Shown here: positions 35,690-44,259 of the stretch, one piece after another
How the letters are laid out: each line of letters opens with the position of its first letter
Numbering within the stretch: the stretch's first letter is position 1
Assembly (NCBI RefSeq): GCF_012922555.1
Contig: NZ_WIPK01000001.1
Location: 1,116,001 to 1,180,000 of the forward strand
DNA: 64,000 nucleotides
DNA from: Paraclostridium dentum
Lineage (GTDB): Bacteria > Bacillota > Clostridia > Peptostreptococcales > Peptostreptococcaceae
Direction: 5' to 3'
The notes under the pieces: model-generated
Databases searched by the model: none
What the model was told of the DNA's origin: nothing
Seen by the model: the letters and a program-made list of their open reading frames with translations, nothing else
Translations under genes and position numbers: made by a program

Positions 35690-36953
35690 ATTTCTTAATA
35701 CTTTGATTTTTATGTACTAATTTAGTTTCAATATCATTAATCATTTTACCTATAGCTGCGGCTAATACCATTGGCAATATAGTATTAATTGGAAAGAAAA
35801 ATATCAATAAAAATATAGCTACAAACATATTTCCTATAGCCTTACTTGCAAGACCTGTAACTATTATAGCCAAACAAAAAACTGGATCTATAGAAAATAA
35901 CTTAGATACTCCATAAGCTAAGCAGCTCCCAGAAAATATCAAAGGAAATATATGTCCGCCTCTATGCCCTGTTGATAAACATATTTCTGTCAATAAAAGT
36001 TTTACTAATGATAATAAAATAAGCATATAAGCAGATATGTTATTCCACTCAACAACTAACTCTCTTAATCCATGTTCTCCAGAAAATAGTATCCATGGGA
36101 AAATAGTTCCTAATATACCTATTCCTAATCCTCCAATTATTCCTTTTAGTATTTTCTTATTTTCAATAGGCTTTAATATCCTATGTAGCCCTAAAGCGTA
36201 CATTTTGTATATATACGCAAGTAACATGGCTATAATAATTAATGGTATAAACCAAATAATTTCTTTCAACCCAATATTACTTTGTCCAAATTTAACTATA
36301 AATGAAGGTCTGTTATCAAATTTTGATAATAGTATAAATACTAAAAAACCAGCTATTGTCGTTACAGTATAAACAATTACTTTTATTTTCTTTATTATAT
36401 GTCTATTTTCTGAACTTTTTTCACTTAGTGTATATATTCCAAATAAAGGCGCCCTAAATACAAGTCCTGCACTAACTTGCATACTATATTCTATTAGTTC
36501 ATCTGAATACTGATTAACAACGTTCTTTTTCTTAAATCGTTCTTTCATTTTATCTCCAACAAAGGTAATTATACCTCCTGCAATGCCTGATAGTGCAGCT
36601 TCTGGTCCAACACTTGCACCAAAGAATAGTATTGTTAATGAGTTTATAATAGAATTTTTTAATGATTTATACTCTACTCTTTTATTTTTCTTAAACTCTT
36701 CTAAAGTTTGGTCCATATATTTTGGGTATTCTCCAAAATGTTTTTGCGTTATTCCGACTAATATACCACCTATACTTGCAACTATTAAAGTCCAATATTT
36801 TATATTAAAAAAATCTTTTAAAGTGTGCCATATAAAGTGTGTACCTACATTTACAATTCCTAAAAACATCCATGTTAAAATACCTACAAATGCACCCATA
36901 AGTGCGCTATTAAACATTAACGCTAAATCTAACTTTACAACTTTTTTTCCCAA
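35688..36953 (-). CDS. ClC-family chloride channel / antiporter
   Basis: The 421-residue, multi-helix membrane protein shows two of the ClC anion-site signatures: GASVGPEAALSG (the GxEGP-type element) and GHRGGHIFPLIFSG (the GxFxP-type element). The family moves Cl- or F- across the membrane; Glu at the gating position is kept in PEA. The first signature lacks the usual GREGP order. Length is that of compact bacterial forms without CBS domains. ATG at 36953 follows AGGAGG. Confidence 0.88.
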   Translation of the reverse strand: MGKKVVKLDLALMFNSALMGAFVGILTWMFLGIVNVGTHFIWHTLKDFFNIKYWTLIVASIGGILVGITQKHFGEYPKYMDQTLEEFKKNKRVEYKSLKNSIINSLTILFFGASVGPEAALSGIAGGIITFVGDKMKERFKKKNVVNQYSDELIEYSMQVSAGLVFRAPLFGIYTLSEKSSENRHIIKKIKVIVYTVTTIAGFLVFILLSKFDNRPSFIVKFGQSNIGLKEIIWFIPLIIIAMLLAYIYKMYALGLHRILKPIENKKILKGIIGGLGIGILGTIFPWILFSGEHGLRELVVEWNNISAYMLILLSLVKLLLTEICLSTGHRGGHIFPLIFSGSCLAYGVSKLFSIDPVFCLAIIVTGLASKAIGNMFVAIFLLIFFFPINTILPMVLAAAIGKMINDIETKLVHKNQSIKK

Positions 36954-37436
36954 TGAATTTCCTCCTTAAGTTGCTCTTGAATAAAGTTTTCCTCTATAAG
37001 ATAATTTATATTCTAAATGAGATATCTCTATCATTATAATCTATCTTTTCAATTTCATAATACGAATTTATTATATCATACTCTTCCTGCAAACCTAAGC
37101 CTTCATATATTTTTATATAACATATCTTTAATATTTTAACTAAACAAAACCTAATTCGATATTCATCTAGTATGTTCTTAATAGATTTTTAAATAATATA
37201 ATTAAAGTAATTATATTTCATCTTATTTTTATAATAATCTTCTTCTATAAATTATTAATTCTATGCTTAAAAAAATAGCCTCTTTAAAAATAGAGAAATT
37301 AAAATGGATAGTATTTATATTTTATATATTGCTTTGCCCTTGTGATTTTCTTTGTTATATCCTTAAAATTCCATATAATCTTCCACTTAGATTCCAAGCA
37401 TATTAAAAACACTTATACCCGAAGGATATAAGTGTT

Positions 37437-37484
37437 CGTGTATTTCAATGGTGGAGACAATTCACAAGAATCATACCCACGATT
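37437..37484. repeat. Dispersed 48-base repeat, copy C
   Basis: CGTGTATTTCAATGGTGGAG, then ACAATTCACAAGAATCATAC, ending CCACGATT. Same order and length as copies A and B. Confidence 0.8.
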
Positions 37485-37533
37485 ATCTATTTGATTATTT
37501 TTATAGCTTCAATATATATTTATCTTTAATATT

Positions 37534-37542
37534 ATGTTATGA
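37534..37542 (+). promoter_or_regulatory. Extended -10 promoter of the toxin mRNA
   Basis: TGTTATGAT is a TGn-extended -10 element about ten bases before the complementary 5' end of the transcript. No good -35 is seen, as expected for this promoter type. Confidence 0.5.
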
Positions 37543-37623
37543 TCTCAAATAGACTACAATCTATTAGAGTGTTGTTTCCATACGAGGGCTTTAACCTACT
37601 TCCAATAGGAAGGAGGTAGAAGT

Positions 37624-37734
37624 ATAGACAATTTTCTTTTTAACATAATGATTAGCTTTCTAGTAGGTATACCATCAAGTATAGTTGCTAGTTACATATT
37701 CGATAAATTAAAAAGACACTCTACAACCAAATAG
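37624..37734 (+). CDS. Type I toxin-like membrane peptide (36 residues) with ATA start
   Basis: After AAGGAGG and seven bases the frame ATA-GAC-AAT encodes a peptide read as (M)DNFLFNIMISFLVGIP, a hydrophobic helix, then the basic tail FDKLKRHSTTK. This is the layout of the C. difficile type I toxins, which start MDNFL and end in a Lys/Arg/His tail, and which damage the membrane. The start codon here is ATA instead of ATG; an internal ATG at 37648 would drop eight residues. The first part of the mRNA (GACTACAATCTATT) is complementary to its end (AATAGATTGTAGTC), so the 5' and 3' ends can pair and hide the ribosome site. An opposing promoter lies at about 37773-37781. Confidence 0.75.
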   Translation: MDNFLFNIMISFLVGIPSSIVASYIFDKLKRHSTTK

Positions 37735-37750
37735 ATTGTAGTCCTTTTTT
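37728..37750 (+). terminator. Toxin mRNA 3' end pairing with 5' end
   Basis: AATAGATTGTAGTC (37730-37743) followed by CTTTTTTG is the complement of GACTACAATCTATT near 37551-37564. The long-range stem plus T6 can serve as terminator and as translation lock. Confidence 0.6.
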
Positions 37751-37859
37751 GTTTCTCCTTAATAAGATTATCATAACACATTTGATATTTTTTTAAACTA
37801 TTTTTGTTATCTTAATATTAACTATCTATATGTTTTTTTCAATTACATCAAATTTTAAT

Positions 37860-39743
37860 TTAATCTATTAAGCACTCTTTTACCTCATCTAGATAATTTT
37901 TCCTTATAATTAAAAAATACACACATACAACTATAAAAAAGCTTCCCATAACTAAAAATGAAGATGATGCAATATCTACACCACGAGCACTTTTAAAAGC
38001 TAAAAGTGCAAATATAGAATGTATAACCGCAACCATATATGGAATAAAAAATAAAGCGCCTATCTCCACTCTTGATATTTTCTTTATCTCATTATAAGTT
38101 AATCCTATCTTATTAAGTTTTCTGTATTTTACCTTATCCTCTTGGCAATCCCTATAAATCTTATTATATAAAAAGCTGCTAGAAGTAATAAAAAATACCA
38201 ATCCTATAAATACTGATAAGAATAGAAGAACCGCATAGGCTACTTTTCCGTTTTCTACAATAATTGATTTAGATAAAAATTTATATTCTTTATCATATTT
38301 ATAAACATCTTCAAAAATTTTGCTGGCATTTAAAGTACTCATATAATCACTTGTATTTATCGCTACAAATTCATCTTCTATATACTCTGTATTTATACTA
38401 TCATAAAAATCATCTTTAACTACATACATATACATGCCATAATATGTTGGCACAGCAGATTGTTTAACTTGTCTTACTTTTATACTTTTATTATCTATAT
38501 TTATAAAATCATCTTTATTCTTACTGCTTTCTTTTGACAATGAAATCGCTTCATTAGATTTAAAATTTATTATTTCAAATCCTTTCGCCTCAGCCAACTG
38601 GGCATACTCCGACTCTTTGATTATCTTTATATCTCTATTTTTATCTTTAAGAAATAAAGTTTTAAATTTTCCCTCAACTTTATCATATGATATATTTTCT
38701 TCTTCTAACAAAGACCCTAACTTCTTTACTCTGTTTTCTTCATTATTATTACTGCTGTTATTTAATTTTTTTCTCTCAGTAGCATAAAATATTGCTTGAG
38801 GAAAATCCATTTCTGATTGACTAATCAAGTCTGTCCAATATGAATGTATGGACCCAATAGCAGTAAATGCAACAGCAGAAGTTATTGTTACTAAAAAAAG
38901 CATCCTTGTATTATCCTTTATTTTATAATGTAAATTTGCTATACATAACATATTAATATTTTTTTTATAAAATGACTTATTTCCTTTAAGCTTTTTTATA
39001 ATAAATACACTAAGCTGTGAAAATAATAAATATGTCCCTATAATAACCATAAAAGTTACTGGTACTATTGTACTTATCAACTGTGATTCTGTTACGGTAA
39101 CCGCTCTATAATAGGCAACTACAAATAACAAAACACAAAGTATTGATAATATAGGTGATGTTTTTGGCTCTTTTTTAGGTTTTTGTGTTCCTTTAAGTAA
39201 CTTTATAACTTTATCTTCCCTAACCACAAAACATATAAAATACGAAATCAATAATGACAATAATATAAAGTATAAAATAATTGCACCCATAGATTTTATT
39301 GGGACATAAAACTTTAATGGCTCTATACCTATTAATGAAGATATAACAATCAATATTACTTTAGAGAAAATTAATCCTATAAAAACTCCTAAAATTGATG
39401 CTAAAGTATTCATTATTAAATTTTCTATGAAAATCATTTTTCTAACTTGCTTTTTTGATATTCCTATCGTATATAAAATACCAAACTCTTTATTTCTACT
39501 TTTTAAAAACACGCTTACTGAATAACCTACAAATAGAAATAAAAACAAATAAATTATAACTGTTGATTGCTTCATCATCAATATCAAATAACCTGGAAAT
39601 AATGAAGTATCTACGTCTGGATGATTTATGAACATATTAACAGAAAAAATTAATGTAGAAGATATAAGTATACTAAAAAAATGTCCTATATATGATTTAA
39701 TATTTCGTTTTACATTCTTAATTGCAAACTCTGTAAAATTCAT
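37860..39743 (-). CDS. bceB: BceB-type ABC transporter permease
   Basis: The 627-residue permease has the ten-helix BceB layout: helices near 18-40 and 55-75, GISKKQVRKM after them, pairs to about 290, then a large extracellular domain of about 200 residues (about 305-500) between helices 7 and 8, and three final helices. BceB proteins detect and release bacitracin-like peptides from undecaprenyl-phosphate carriers and signal to a partner histidine kinase. Its start overlaps the ATPase stop by one base. The kinase and regulator lie directly upstream, as in the classical BceRS-BceAB cluster. Confidence 0.9.
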   Translation of the reverse strand: MNFTEFAIKNVKRNIKSYIGHFFSILISSTLIFSVNMFINHPDVDTSLFPGYLILMMKQSTVIIYLFLFLFVGYSVSVFLKSRNKEFGILYTIGISKKQVRKMIFIENLIMNTLASILGVFIGLIFSKVILIVISSLIGIEPLKFYVPIKSMGAIILYFILLSLLISYFICFVVREDKVIKLLKGTQKPKKEPKTSPILSILCVLLFVVAYYRAVTVTESQLISTIVPVTFMVIIGTYLLFSQLSVFIIKKLKGNKSFYKKNINMLCIANLHYKIKDNTRMLFLVTITSAVAFTAIGSIHSYWTDLISQSEMDFPQAIFYATERKKLNNSSNNNEENRVKKLGSLLEEENISYDKVEGKFKTLFLKDKNRDIKIIKESEYAQLAEAKGFEIINFKSNEAISLSKESSKNKDDFINIDNKSIKVRQVKQSAVPTYYGMYMYVVKDDFYDSINTEYIEDEFVAINTSDYMSTLNASKIFEDVYKYDKEYKFLSKSIIVENGKVAYAVLLFLSVFIGLVFFITSSSFLYNKIYRDCQEDKVKYRKLNKIGLTYNEIKKISRVEIGALFFIPYMVAVIHSIFALLAFKSARGVDIASSSFLVMGSFFIVVCVYFLIIRKNYLDEVKECLID

Positions 39744-40489
39744 TACTTGCTACCCCCTAACAAAGAAAGTACATCCATTATTTCTTGATAAAACTGCATT
39801 CTATTATCACCCTTATAAATTTCATTATATATTACACCATCTTTTATAAACAAAATTCTATTGCAATAGCTTGCTGCCACTGGGTCATGAGTTACCATCA
39901 TAGTCGTTACATTTTCTTCCCTATTTATCTTTTCTAATAACTCCATAACATTCCCAGCAGCCTTTGAATCTAAATTTCCTGTTGGCTCGTCAGCCAAAAC
40001 TATAGAAGGATCATTTATTAAAGCCCTTGCGATAGCAGTCCTTTGAGCTTGACCACCTGATACTTCAAAGGTTCTTTTATTTAACAAATCTTCTATTCCT
40101 AATATTATTGATACCTTTTTTAATTTATCATCTTGCTCTTTTGTGGGCATATTTTCTAAAGTTAATGGCAATATTATATTCTCGCCTATAGTTAAAGTAT
40201 CTAGTAAATTATAATCCTGAAATACAAACCCAAGCTCTCTTCTTCTAAATAGTGCAAGTTGATCACCTTTTAATTTATGTGGCTCTTTATTTTTTAATAT
40301 AATCTCTCCTGAAGTTGGCTTATCTATAGTTGAAATCAAATTTAATAATGTAGTTTTTCCACTCCCACTTGGCCCCATTATTCCTACAAATTCTCCGTCC
40401 TCTATGTTAAAACTTATATCTTTTAATGCATTTGAAACTACCTTATTCCCATATACTTTACTTACGTTGTTTACTTTTAAAATATCCAC
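39743..40489 (-). CDS. bceA: BceA-type ABC transporter ATPase
   Basis: The 248-residue ATPase has Walker A GPSGSGKTT, Q-loop FVFQDYNLLDTLT, signature VSGGQAQRTAIARAL (SGGQ kept), Walker B SIVLADEPTGNLD and switch His in VTHD. It overlaps the permease gene by one base. A BceR-type operator lies 81-111 bases before the start (40570-40600), so expression should follow the adjacent two-component system and thus antibiotic flux. Confidence 0.95.
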   Translation of the reverse strand: MDILKVNNVSKVYGNKVVSNALKDISFNIEDGEFVGIMGPSGSGKTTLLNLISTIDKPTSGEIILKNKEPHKLKGDQLALFRRRELGFVFQDYNLLDTLTIGENIILPLTLENMPTKEQDDKLKKVSIILGIEDLLNKRTFEVSGGQAQRTAIARALINDPSIVLADEPTGNLDSKAAGNVMELLEKINREENVTTMMVTHDPVAASYCNRILFIKDGVIYNEIYKGDNRMQFYQEIMDVLSLLGGSK

Positions 40490-40569
40490 TTTGTTTCTCC
40501 TTCTCTAAATTTATTAAATTTCTTTATACATCAATTTTAATTTAGATATTAAAATATCACTATCTACAA

Positions 40570-40600
40570 ACCTTACATTTACATTACATCTGTGTAAGGT
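40570..40600. promoter_or_regulatory. BceR-type operator before bceA
   Basis: ACCTTACA...TGTAAGGT frames a core TTACATCTGTGTAA (40584-40597), which fits the known BceR pattern TNACA-N4-TGTAA on the other strand. The same block precedes uppP. Confidence 0.75.
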
Positions 40601-40627
40601 TCACTTATATTTATTTTTTGTATATTT

Positions 40628-40658
40628 AAAAAGCCAATAGCTTATAACTATTGACTTT
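40628..40658 (-). terminator. Terminator after the bceS gene
   Basis: On the minus strand GTCAATAG pairs with CTATTGGC and is followed by T5, separating the regulator genes from bceAB. Confidence 0.75.
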
Positions 40659-40660
40659 CT

Positions 40661-41641
40661 TTATTTTTTAAATAATATTGATACTTGTGTGCCTTTTTCA
40701 ATTTTCGATTTTATTTCTACCTCATGACCTAAGTTGTCACATACTGTCTTTACTATGTATAATCCCATACCCGTTGATTCTCCAAAGTCACGCCCATTTT
40801 CACCTGTAAAAAATGGCTCAAATACTCTTTTTATATCTTTTTTAGATATTCCAATTCCTTCATCAATTATCTCTATTATTATATATTTATCATCTTCTCT
40901 ATTTTTTATAGTCAAATATTTGCCATAATCTTTTGAGTACTTTACACCATTTATTATTATTTGTTCTATTATAAATCTTAGCCACTTTTTATCACTATAG
41001 ACCACTAAATCCTTGTCCAATTCTACTTTAGGAATTATTCTATTTTTAATAAATAATCGTCTTTCTTTATTTACCAGTTCTACCACATCATTATATAAAT
41101 TAACTTTTTCCACTGAGAAATCTTTTTGAAACTGATCTAATCTAGCAAAATACATTGCCATATTAAGTCCTTTATCTATTTTGTCTAACTCTTGCTGTAT
41201 ATTTGATGATATCTCTTCACCTTCATATTCTTGTAGCAAAAGATTGATTACAGATACTGGAGTTTTCATCTGATGAATCCAATGATTAATAAAAGTTAAA
41301 TGATCGTTGTGTATTTTATTTTGTTCTTGTATCTTTAATCTGTATTGATTATATTGTTGATTTAACACATTAGCTACATTTTTTCCTATAGGTGATTTTC
41401 CTAAATCTAATATAGATTCATCTAAGTTTCCTATGCCTTTTTCAATAACTTCATAAGCTCTTTTAGTTGTTATGTACTTGTAGATTATAAAGCTACTTAC
41501 AATAAAAGTATTAAATAATAATATATAGATTATCTCTGATGCTTTTATAAAATTCATAAGTTTACAATACGTAAGAGTTATTATAAGCCCTGCATAATAA
41601 GTGAATATATATCCTTTGTATTCATTTATAAATAATTTCAT
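40661..41641 (-). CDS. bceS: BceS-type intramembrane-sensing histidine kinase
   Basis: The 326-residue kinase has only two transmembrane helices (about 12-28 and 37-57) with almost no outside loop, the mark of intramembrane-sensing kinases that need the BceAB transporter as sensor. The phospho-acceptor is His123 in INHWIHQMKTP. ATPase boxes follow: IIINGVKYS (N), EIIDEGIGISKKDI (G1), and TGMGLYIVK (G2). It is ten bases downstream of the response regulator gene. Confidence 0.92.
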   Translation of the reverse strand: MKLFINEYKGYIFTYYAGLIITLTYCKLMNFIKASEIIYILLFNTFIVSSFIIYKYITTKRAYEVIEKGIGNLDESILDLGKSPIGKNVANVLNQQYNQYRLKIQEQNKIHNDHLTFINHWIHQMKTPVSVINLLLQEYEGEEISSNIQQELDKIDKGLNMAMYFARLDQFQKDFSVEKVNLYNDVVELVNKERRLFIKNRIIPKVELDKDLVVYSDKKWLRFIIEQIIINGVKYSKDYGKYLTIKNREDDKYIIIEIIDEGIGISKKDIKRVFEPFFTGENGRDFGESTGMGLYIVKTVCDNLGHEVEIKSKIEKGTQVSILFKK

Positions 41642-41650
41642 ATTATAATC

Positions 41651-42343
41651 CTACCAATTCTTATTTAATTTGTAGCCAACCCCTCTTACTGTATTCACGG
41701 CATCTTCTATTCCTAAATCATTAAGTCTTTTTCTAATTCTACTTACATTGACATTTAATGTATTTTCCTCTACAAATTCAATATCATCCCATATTTTTTC
41801 TAATAAATAATCTCTACTAACTACTTTGGGATATTTTTTCATAAGACATTCAAGTAATATCCCTTCTTTTTTAGTTATGATTACATCTTTATCCTCAAAT
41901 TCTACTTCCAATCTTTCAGGATAAAATTTAAGTCCATCTAATTCAACTATTCGTTCATTTAGCTTTAAAGCATATTCTCCGTAAGACCTTCTCATATGAC
42001 TTTTTATTTTTGCTATCACTACCTCATATTGAAAGGGCTTAGTTATATAATCATCTCCACCACTTTCTAATGCTCTAATTTGATCCATTCCACTTTCCCT
42101 CGCTGATATAAATATTATAGGTACATTTGATTTTTGTCTTATCTTCGTACACCAATAAAACCCATCAAATTTGGGTAAATTTATATCTAATAATATTAAA
42201 CTCGGTCTACATATTTCAAACTCTTCTAATATATTATTAAAATTTGTCGCTATAACCCCTTCAAATCCGTATCTGTCTATGTAATCTTTTAACAATGTAC
42301 TTATGGAAGTATCATCTTCTATAATATAAATTCTATTATTCAT
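41651..42343 (-). CDS. bceR: BceR-type response regulator (OmpR family)
   Basis: The 230-residue protein has a receiver domain with phospho-acceptor Asp53 in LILLDINLP, the Thr/Ser and Lys residues (FISARE, KPF), and a C-terminal winged helix (about 135-228, ending VNVSRIRKRL...GVGYKLN). It should bind the TTACA-N4-TGTAA type sites found before bceA and uppP. Gene order RR-HK-ATPase-permease is the standard Bce order. Confidence 0.92.
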   Translation of the reverse strand: MNNRIYIIEDDTSISTLLKDYIDRYGFEGVIATNFNNILEEFEICRPSLILLDINLPKFDGFYWCTKIRQKSNVPIIFISARESGMDQIRALESGGDDYITKPFQYEVVIAKIKSHMRRSYGEYALKLNERIVELDGLKFYPERLEVEFEDKDVIITKKEGILLECLMKKYPKVVSRDYLLEKIWDDIEFVEENTLNVNVSRIRKRLNDLGIEDAVNTVRGVGYKLNKNW

Positions 42344-42428
42344 ATATTCACTCCATATCAGTTCTTATTTCACCATTTTTTGATAACTTGTATTTGTAAT
42401 TAGTATACCATATTTTATAGTAAATAAA

Positions 42429-42456
42429 GCTATAGCATTGTCATTATTGCTATAGC
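42429..42456 (-). terminator. Terminator after uppP
   Basis: GCTATAGC pairs with GCTATAGC across a 12-base loop, followed on the minus strand by TTTATTT. Confidence 0.65.
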
Positions 42457-42477
42457 GTTCCTATATTTAATTAATTT

Positions 42478-43305
42478 TTATATCATCATAAAATAGTATA
42501 TTAGAAGTATACATCCAAGTACTACCCTATACCAACCAAATATTTTAAAATCATGTTTTTTAATGTATCCTACCAGAAATTTAATAGTTAATAAAGATAC
42601 TATAAATGCAACTACCATACCTACTAATAATACAGTAAGTTCAAAACTTGTAAATACAATACCAAACTTCACCAATTTAAGTAAACTAGCCCCAAACATT
42701 ACTGGTATAGCTAAAAAGAATGTAAACTCAGCTGCTACATCCCTAGATACACCTATTAATAAAGCACCAAGTATAGTCGCCCCTGAGCGCGATGTACCCG
42801 GAAAAATAGCTGCTACTAATTGAAATAAACCTATAACTAGTGCCATTTTATAAGTTAATTGATTTATATTATTTGCTATAGAATTTTTACCTTTATTATA
42901 GTTCTCTACTACAATAAACAAAATTCCAAATACTATAAGAGCTATAGCTACTGATTGAAAATTGTAAAATAATAAGTTTATCTTATCATCAAATAATATA
43001 CCAATGATTGCCGCTGGCATACAGGCTATAACTACTTTTATCCACATTGTTATTATGTCTTTTTTTATAATTTGATTATCTTTAAATGAAAAAGGAAATA
43101 TCTTTCTCCAATATAAAACTACTACTGCTAGTATTGCACCTAGTTGTATTACAACAAAGAACATTTCTTTGAATGCATCTGACATTCCTAGCTGTAAAAA
43201 TTCATCTACTAGTATCATGTGACCTGTACTACTTATCGGTAGCCATTCTGTTATGCCTTCTATAATACCTAAAATTATAGCTTTAAATATTTCTATTAAT
43301 TCCAT
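42478..43305 (-). CDS. uppP: Undecaprenyl-diphosphatase
   Basis: The 275-residue membrane enzyme has both UppP signatures: EGITEWLPISSTGHM (about 16-30), with catalytic Glu residues, and GTSRSGATI (about 170-178), with the phosphate-binding Arg. It dephosphorylates undecaprenyl pyrophosphate, the target of bacitracin, regenerating the lipid carrier. Its placement beside bceRSAB, and the almost identical operator before the gene (43382-43416), show it to be part of the same resistance regulon. ATG at 43305. Confidence 0.95.
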   Translation of the reverse strand: MELIEIFKAIILGIIEGITEWLPISSTGHMILVDEFLQLGMSDAFKEMFFVVIQLGAILAVVVLYWRKIFPFSFKDNQIIKKDIITMWIKVVIACMPAAIIGILFDDKINLLFYNFQSVAIALIVFGILFIVVENYNKGKNSIANNINQLTYKMALVIGLFQLVAAIFPGTSRSGATILGALLIGVSRDVAAEFTFFLAIPVMFGASLLKLVKFGIVFTSFELTVLLVGMVVAFIVSLLTIKFLVGYIKKHDFKIFGWYRVVLGCILLIYYFMMI

Positions 43306-43381
43306 TTGTTTAATCCTCTTTTCTTATATGACTTTTCTCATATAAGAATTTTACTGTAAATACTATAGTATAACTATCTTC

Positions 43382-43416
43382 AAACCTTACATAGATATTA
43401 CATCTATGTAAGGTTT
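43382..43416. promoter_or_regulatory. BceR-type operator before uppP
   Basis: AAACCTTACAT...ATGTAAGGTTT frames the core TTACATCTATGTAA (43398-43411). Compared with the bceA site the outer arms and core are the same except for a few bases, including the preceding ACTATCT. Confidence 0.75.
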
Positions 43417-43458
43417 ATAAATAAAAAATACATTGACTATTGTATAAATGTGTTTTTT

Positions 43459-43486
43459 ATGGATTTCAATGGTTTAGAAGAAACGT
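43459..43486. repeat. Degenerate partial copy of the dispersed repeat
   Basis: TATGGATTTCAATGGTTTAG keeps the first half of the repeat seen at 26286, 35641 and 37437; the second half has diverged. Confidence 0.4.
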
Positions 43487-43535
43487 ACCGACCCCTATTC
43501 ACATAGTATTATTTATACACACAACTTAAATCAAT

Positions 43536-44018
43536 CTATATATTAACCTTAATAACTTTATTATCTATATAATCTAAAAACTTAATAAAATCATCTCCAG
43601 ATATATTGAATGTTTCCGTATTTATAGCTGGATGAAAATTAAGATTTTGACCATCTAGTAAATCATTATCTATTATGACTTCTACTACACTATTTGCATC
43701 ATTTATAATACTAAATGGATTTACACTACCAGGTGTTACCTTCATTAATTTATATAACTTTTCTGGTGAATCAAATGAAAGCCTACTACTTCCAATTTGT
43801 GATTTTATTTCTTTTAAGTCTACAGCTTTATCGTGTTTTGCTACAACTAGATAATTAATACTTTTATTAGAGTTTTTTAAAAATAAGTTCTTACAGTGAT
43901 GCCCTGGCATGTCCTTTGTGACTGCATAAAATTCATCAGCTGTAAATACTTCATCATGTTCTAAAATTTTATATTTTATATCTAACTCATCTAATTTATT
44001 ATATATTTCTTTTTTCAT
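43536..44018 (-). CDS. YbaK/ProX-type aminoacyl-tRNA deacylase
   Basis: The 160-residue protein is a stand-alone trans-editing domain: KNLFLKNSNKSINYLVVAKHDK with the catalytic Lys, DSPEKLYKLMKVTPGSVNPF with the GxxxPF loop, and VVEVIIDNDLL. This pattern fits prolyl-tRNA editing proteins, which remove alanine from tRNA-Pro. It acts in the cytosol and is monocistronic. ATG at 44018. Confidence 0.88.
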   Translation of the reverse strand: MKKEIYNKLDELDIKYKILEHDEVFTADEFYAVTKDMPGHHCKNLFLKNSNKSINYLVVAKHDKAVDLKEIKSQIGSSRLSFDSPEKLYKLMKVTPGSVNPFSIINDANSVVEVIIDNDLLDGQNLNFHPAINTETFNISGDDFIKFLDYIDNKVIKVNI

Positions 44019-44113
44019 AAGTTACCCCCTGCTGCATTTATATAAGTATATTATTACATATATTTTTTAGTTCATCTATAATTTTTTATTTATTCTAATT
44101 TCTTAGAGTGTAA

Positions 44114-44254
44114 AAAATAGGTTGTCTTAAAATAAAGTTAGCGAAGGATAAAGATGTAAGTTTTAGCGACATTTACAAGCACGTACTATAGCTTGTATGG
44201 AGCAAAACTTACATCTTTATGCAGGAGCATACTCACTTTAAAACAACCTATTTT
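44114..44254. repeat. Large nested hairpin element R1, after the microcompartment operon
   Basis: Outer arms AAAATAGGTTGT/ACAACCTATTTT enclose perfect 17-base arms ATAAAGATGTAAGTTTT (44148-44164) and their complement (44204-44220). The apex has TAGCGACATTTACAAGCA (44164-44181) and AGCTTGTATGGAGCAAA (44190-44206). The apex is identical to that of R2 although the arms differ. Confidence 0.8.
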
Positions 44255-44259
44255 AATTG

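Larger units (their letters stand above)
36954..37623. other. Intergenic region with dispersed repeat and toxin promoter
   Basis: The stretch from 36960 to 37430 shows no credible gene; it contains A/T-rich sequence with a short hairpin ACACTTATACC/GGATATAAGTGT near 37409-37434. Dispersed repeat copy C follows (37437-37484), then the promoter and 5' leader of the small toxin gene. Confidence 0.6.
37560..37781 (-). ncRNA. Possible antisense antitoxin RNA
   Basis: On the minus strand TGTTATGAT (37773-37781), the same extended -10 as the toxin promoter, would start an RNA that covers the 3' part of the toxin mRNA. This converging layout is the rule for type I antitoxins of C. difficile. The 3' end is not defined by the sequence. 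Confidence 0.45.

Noticed and set aside
26286-37484. CRISPR array
   Set aside because: The repeat copies are kilobases apart with genes between them, have no regular spacers, and no cas genes are in the window.
37648-37734. Internal ATG as the toxin start
   Set aside because: It lies 24 bases beyond the proposed start and has no ribosome site, and the known family begins with MDNFL, which matches the ATA frame.
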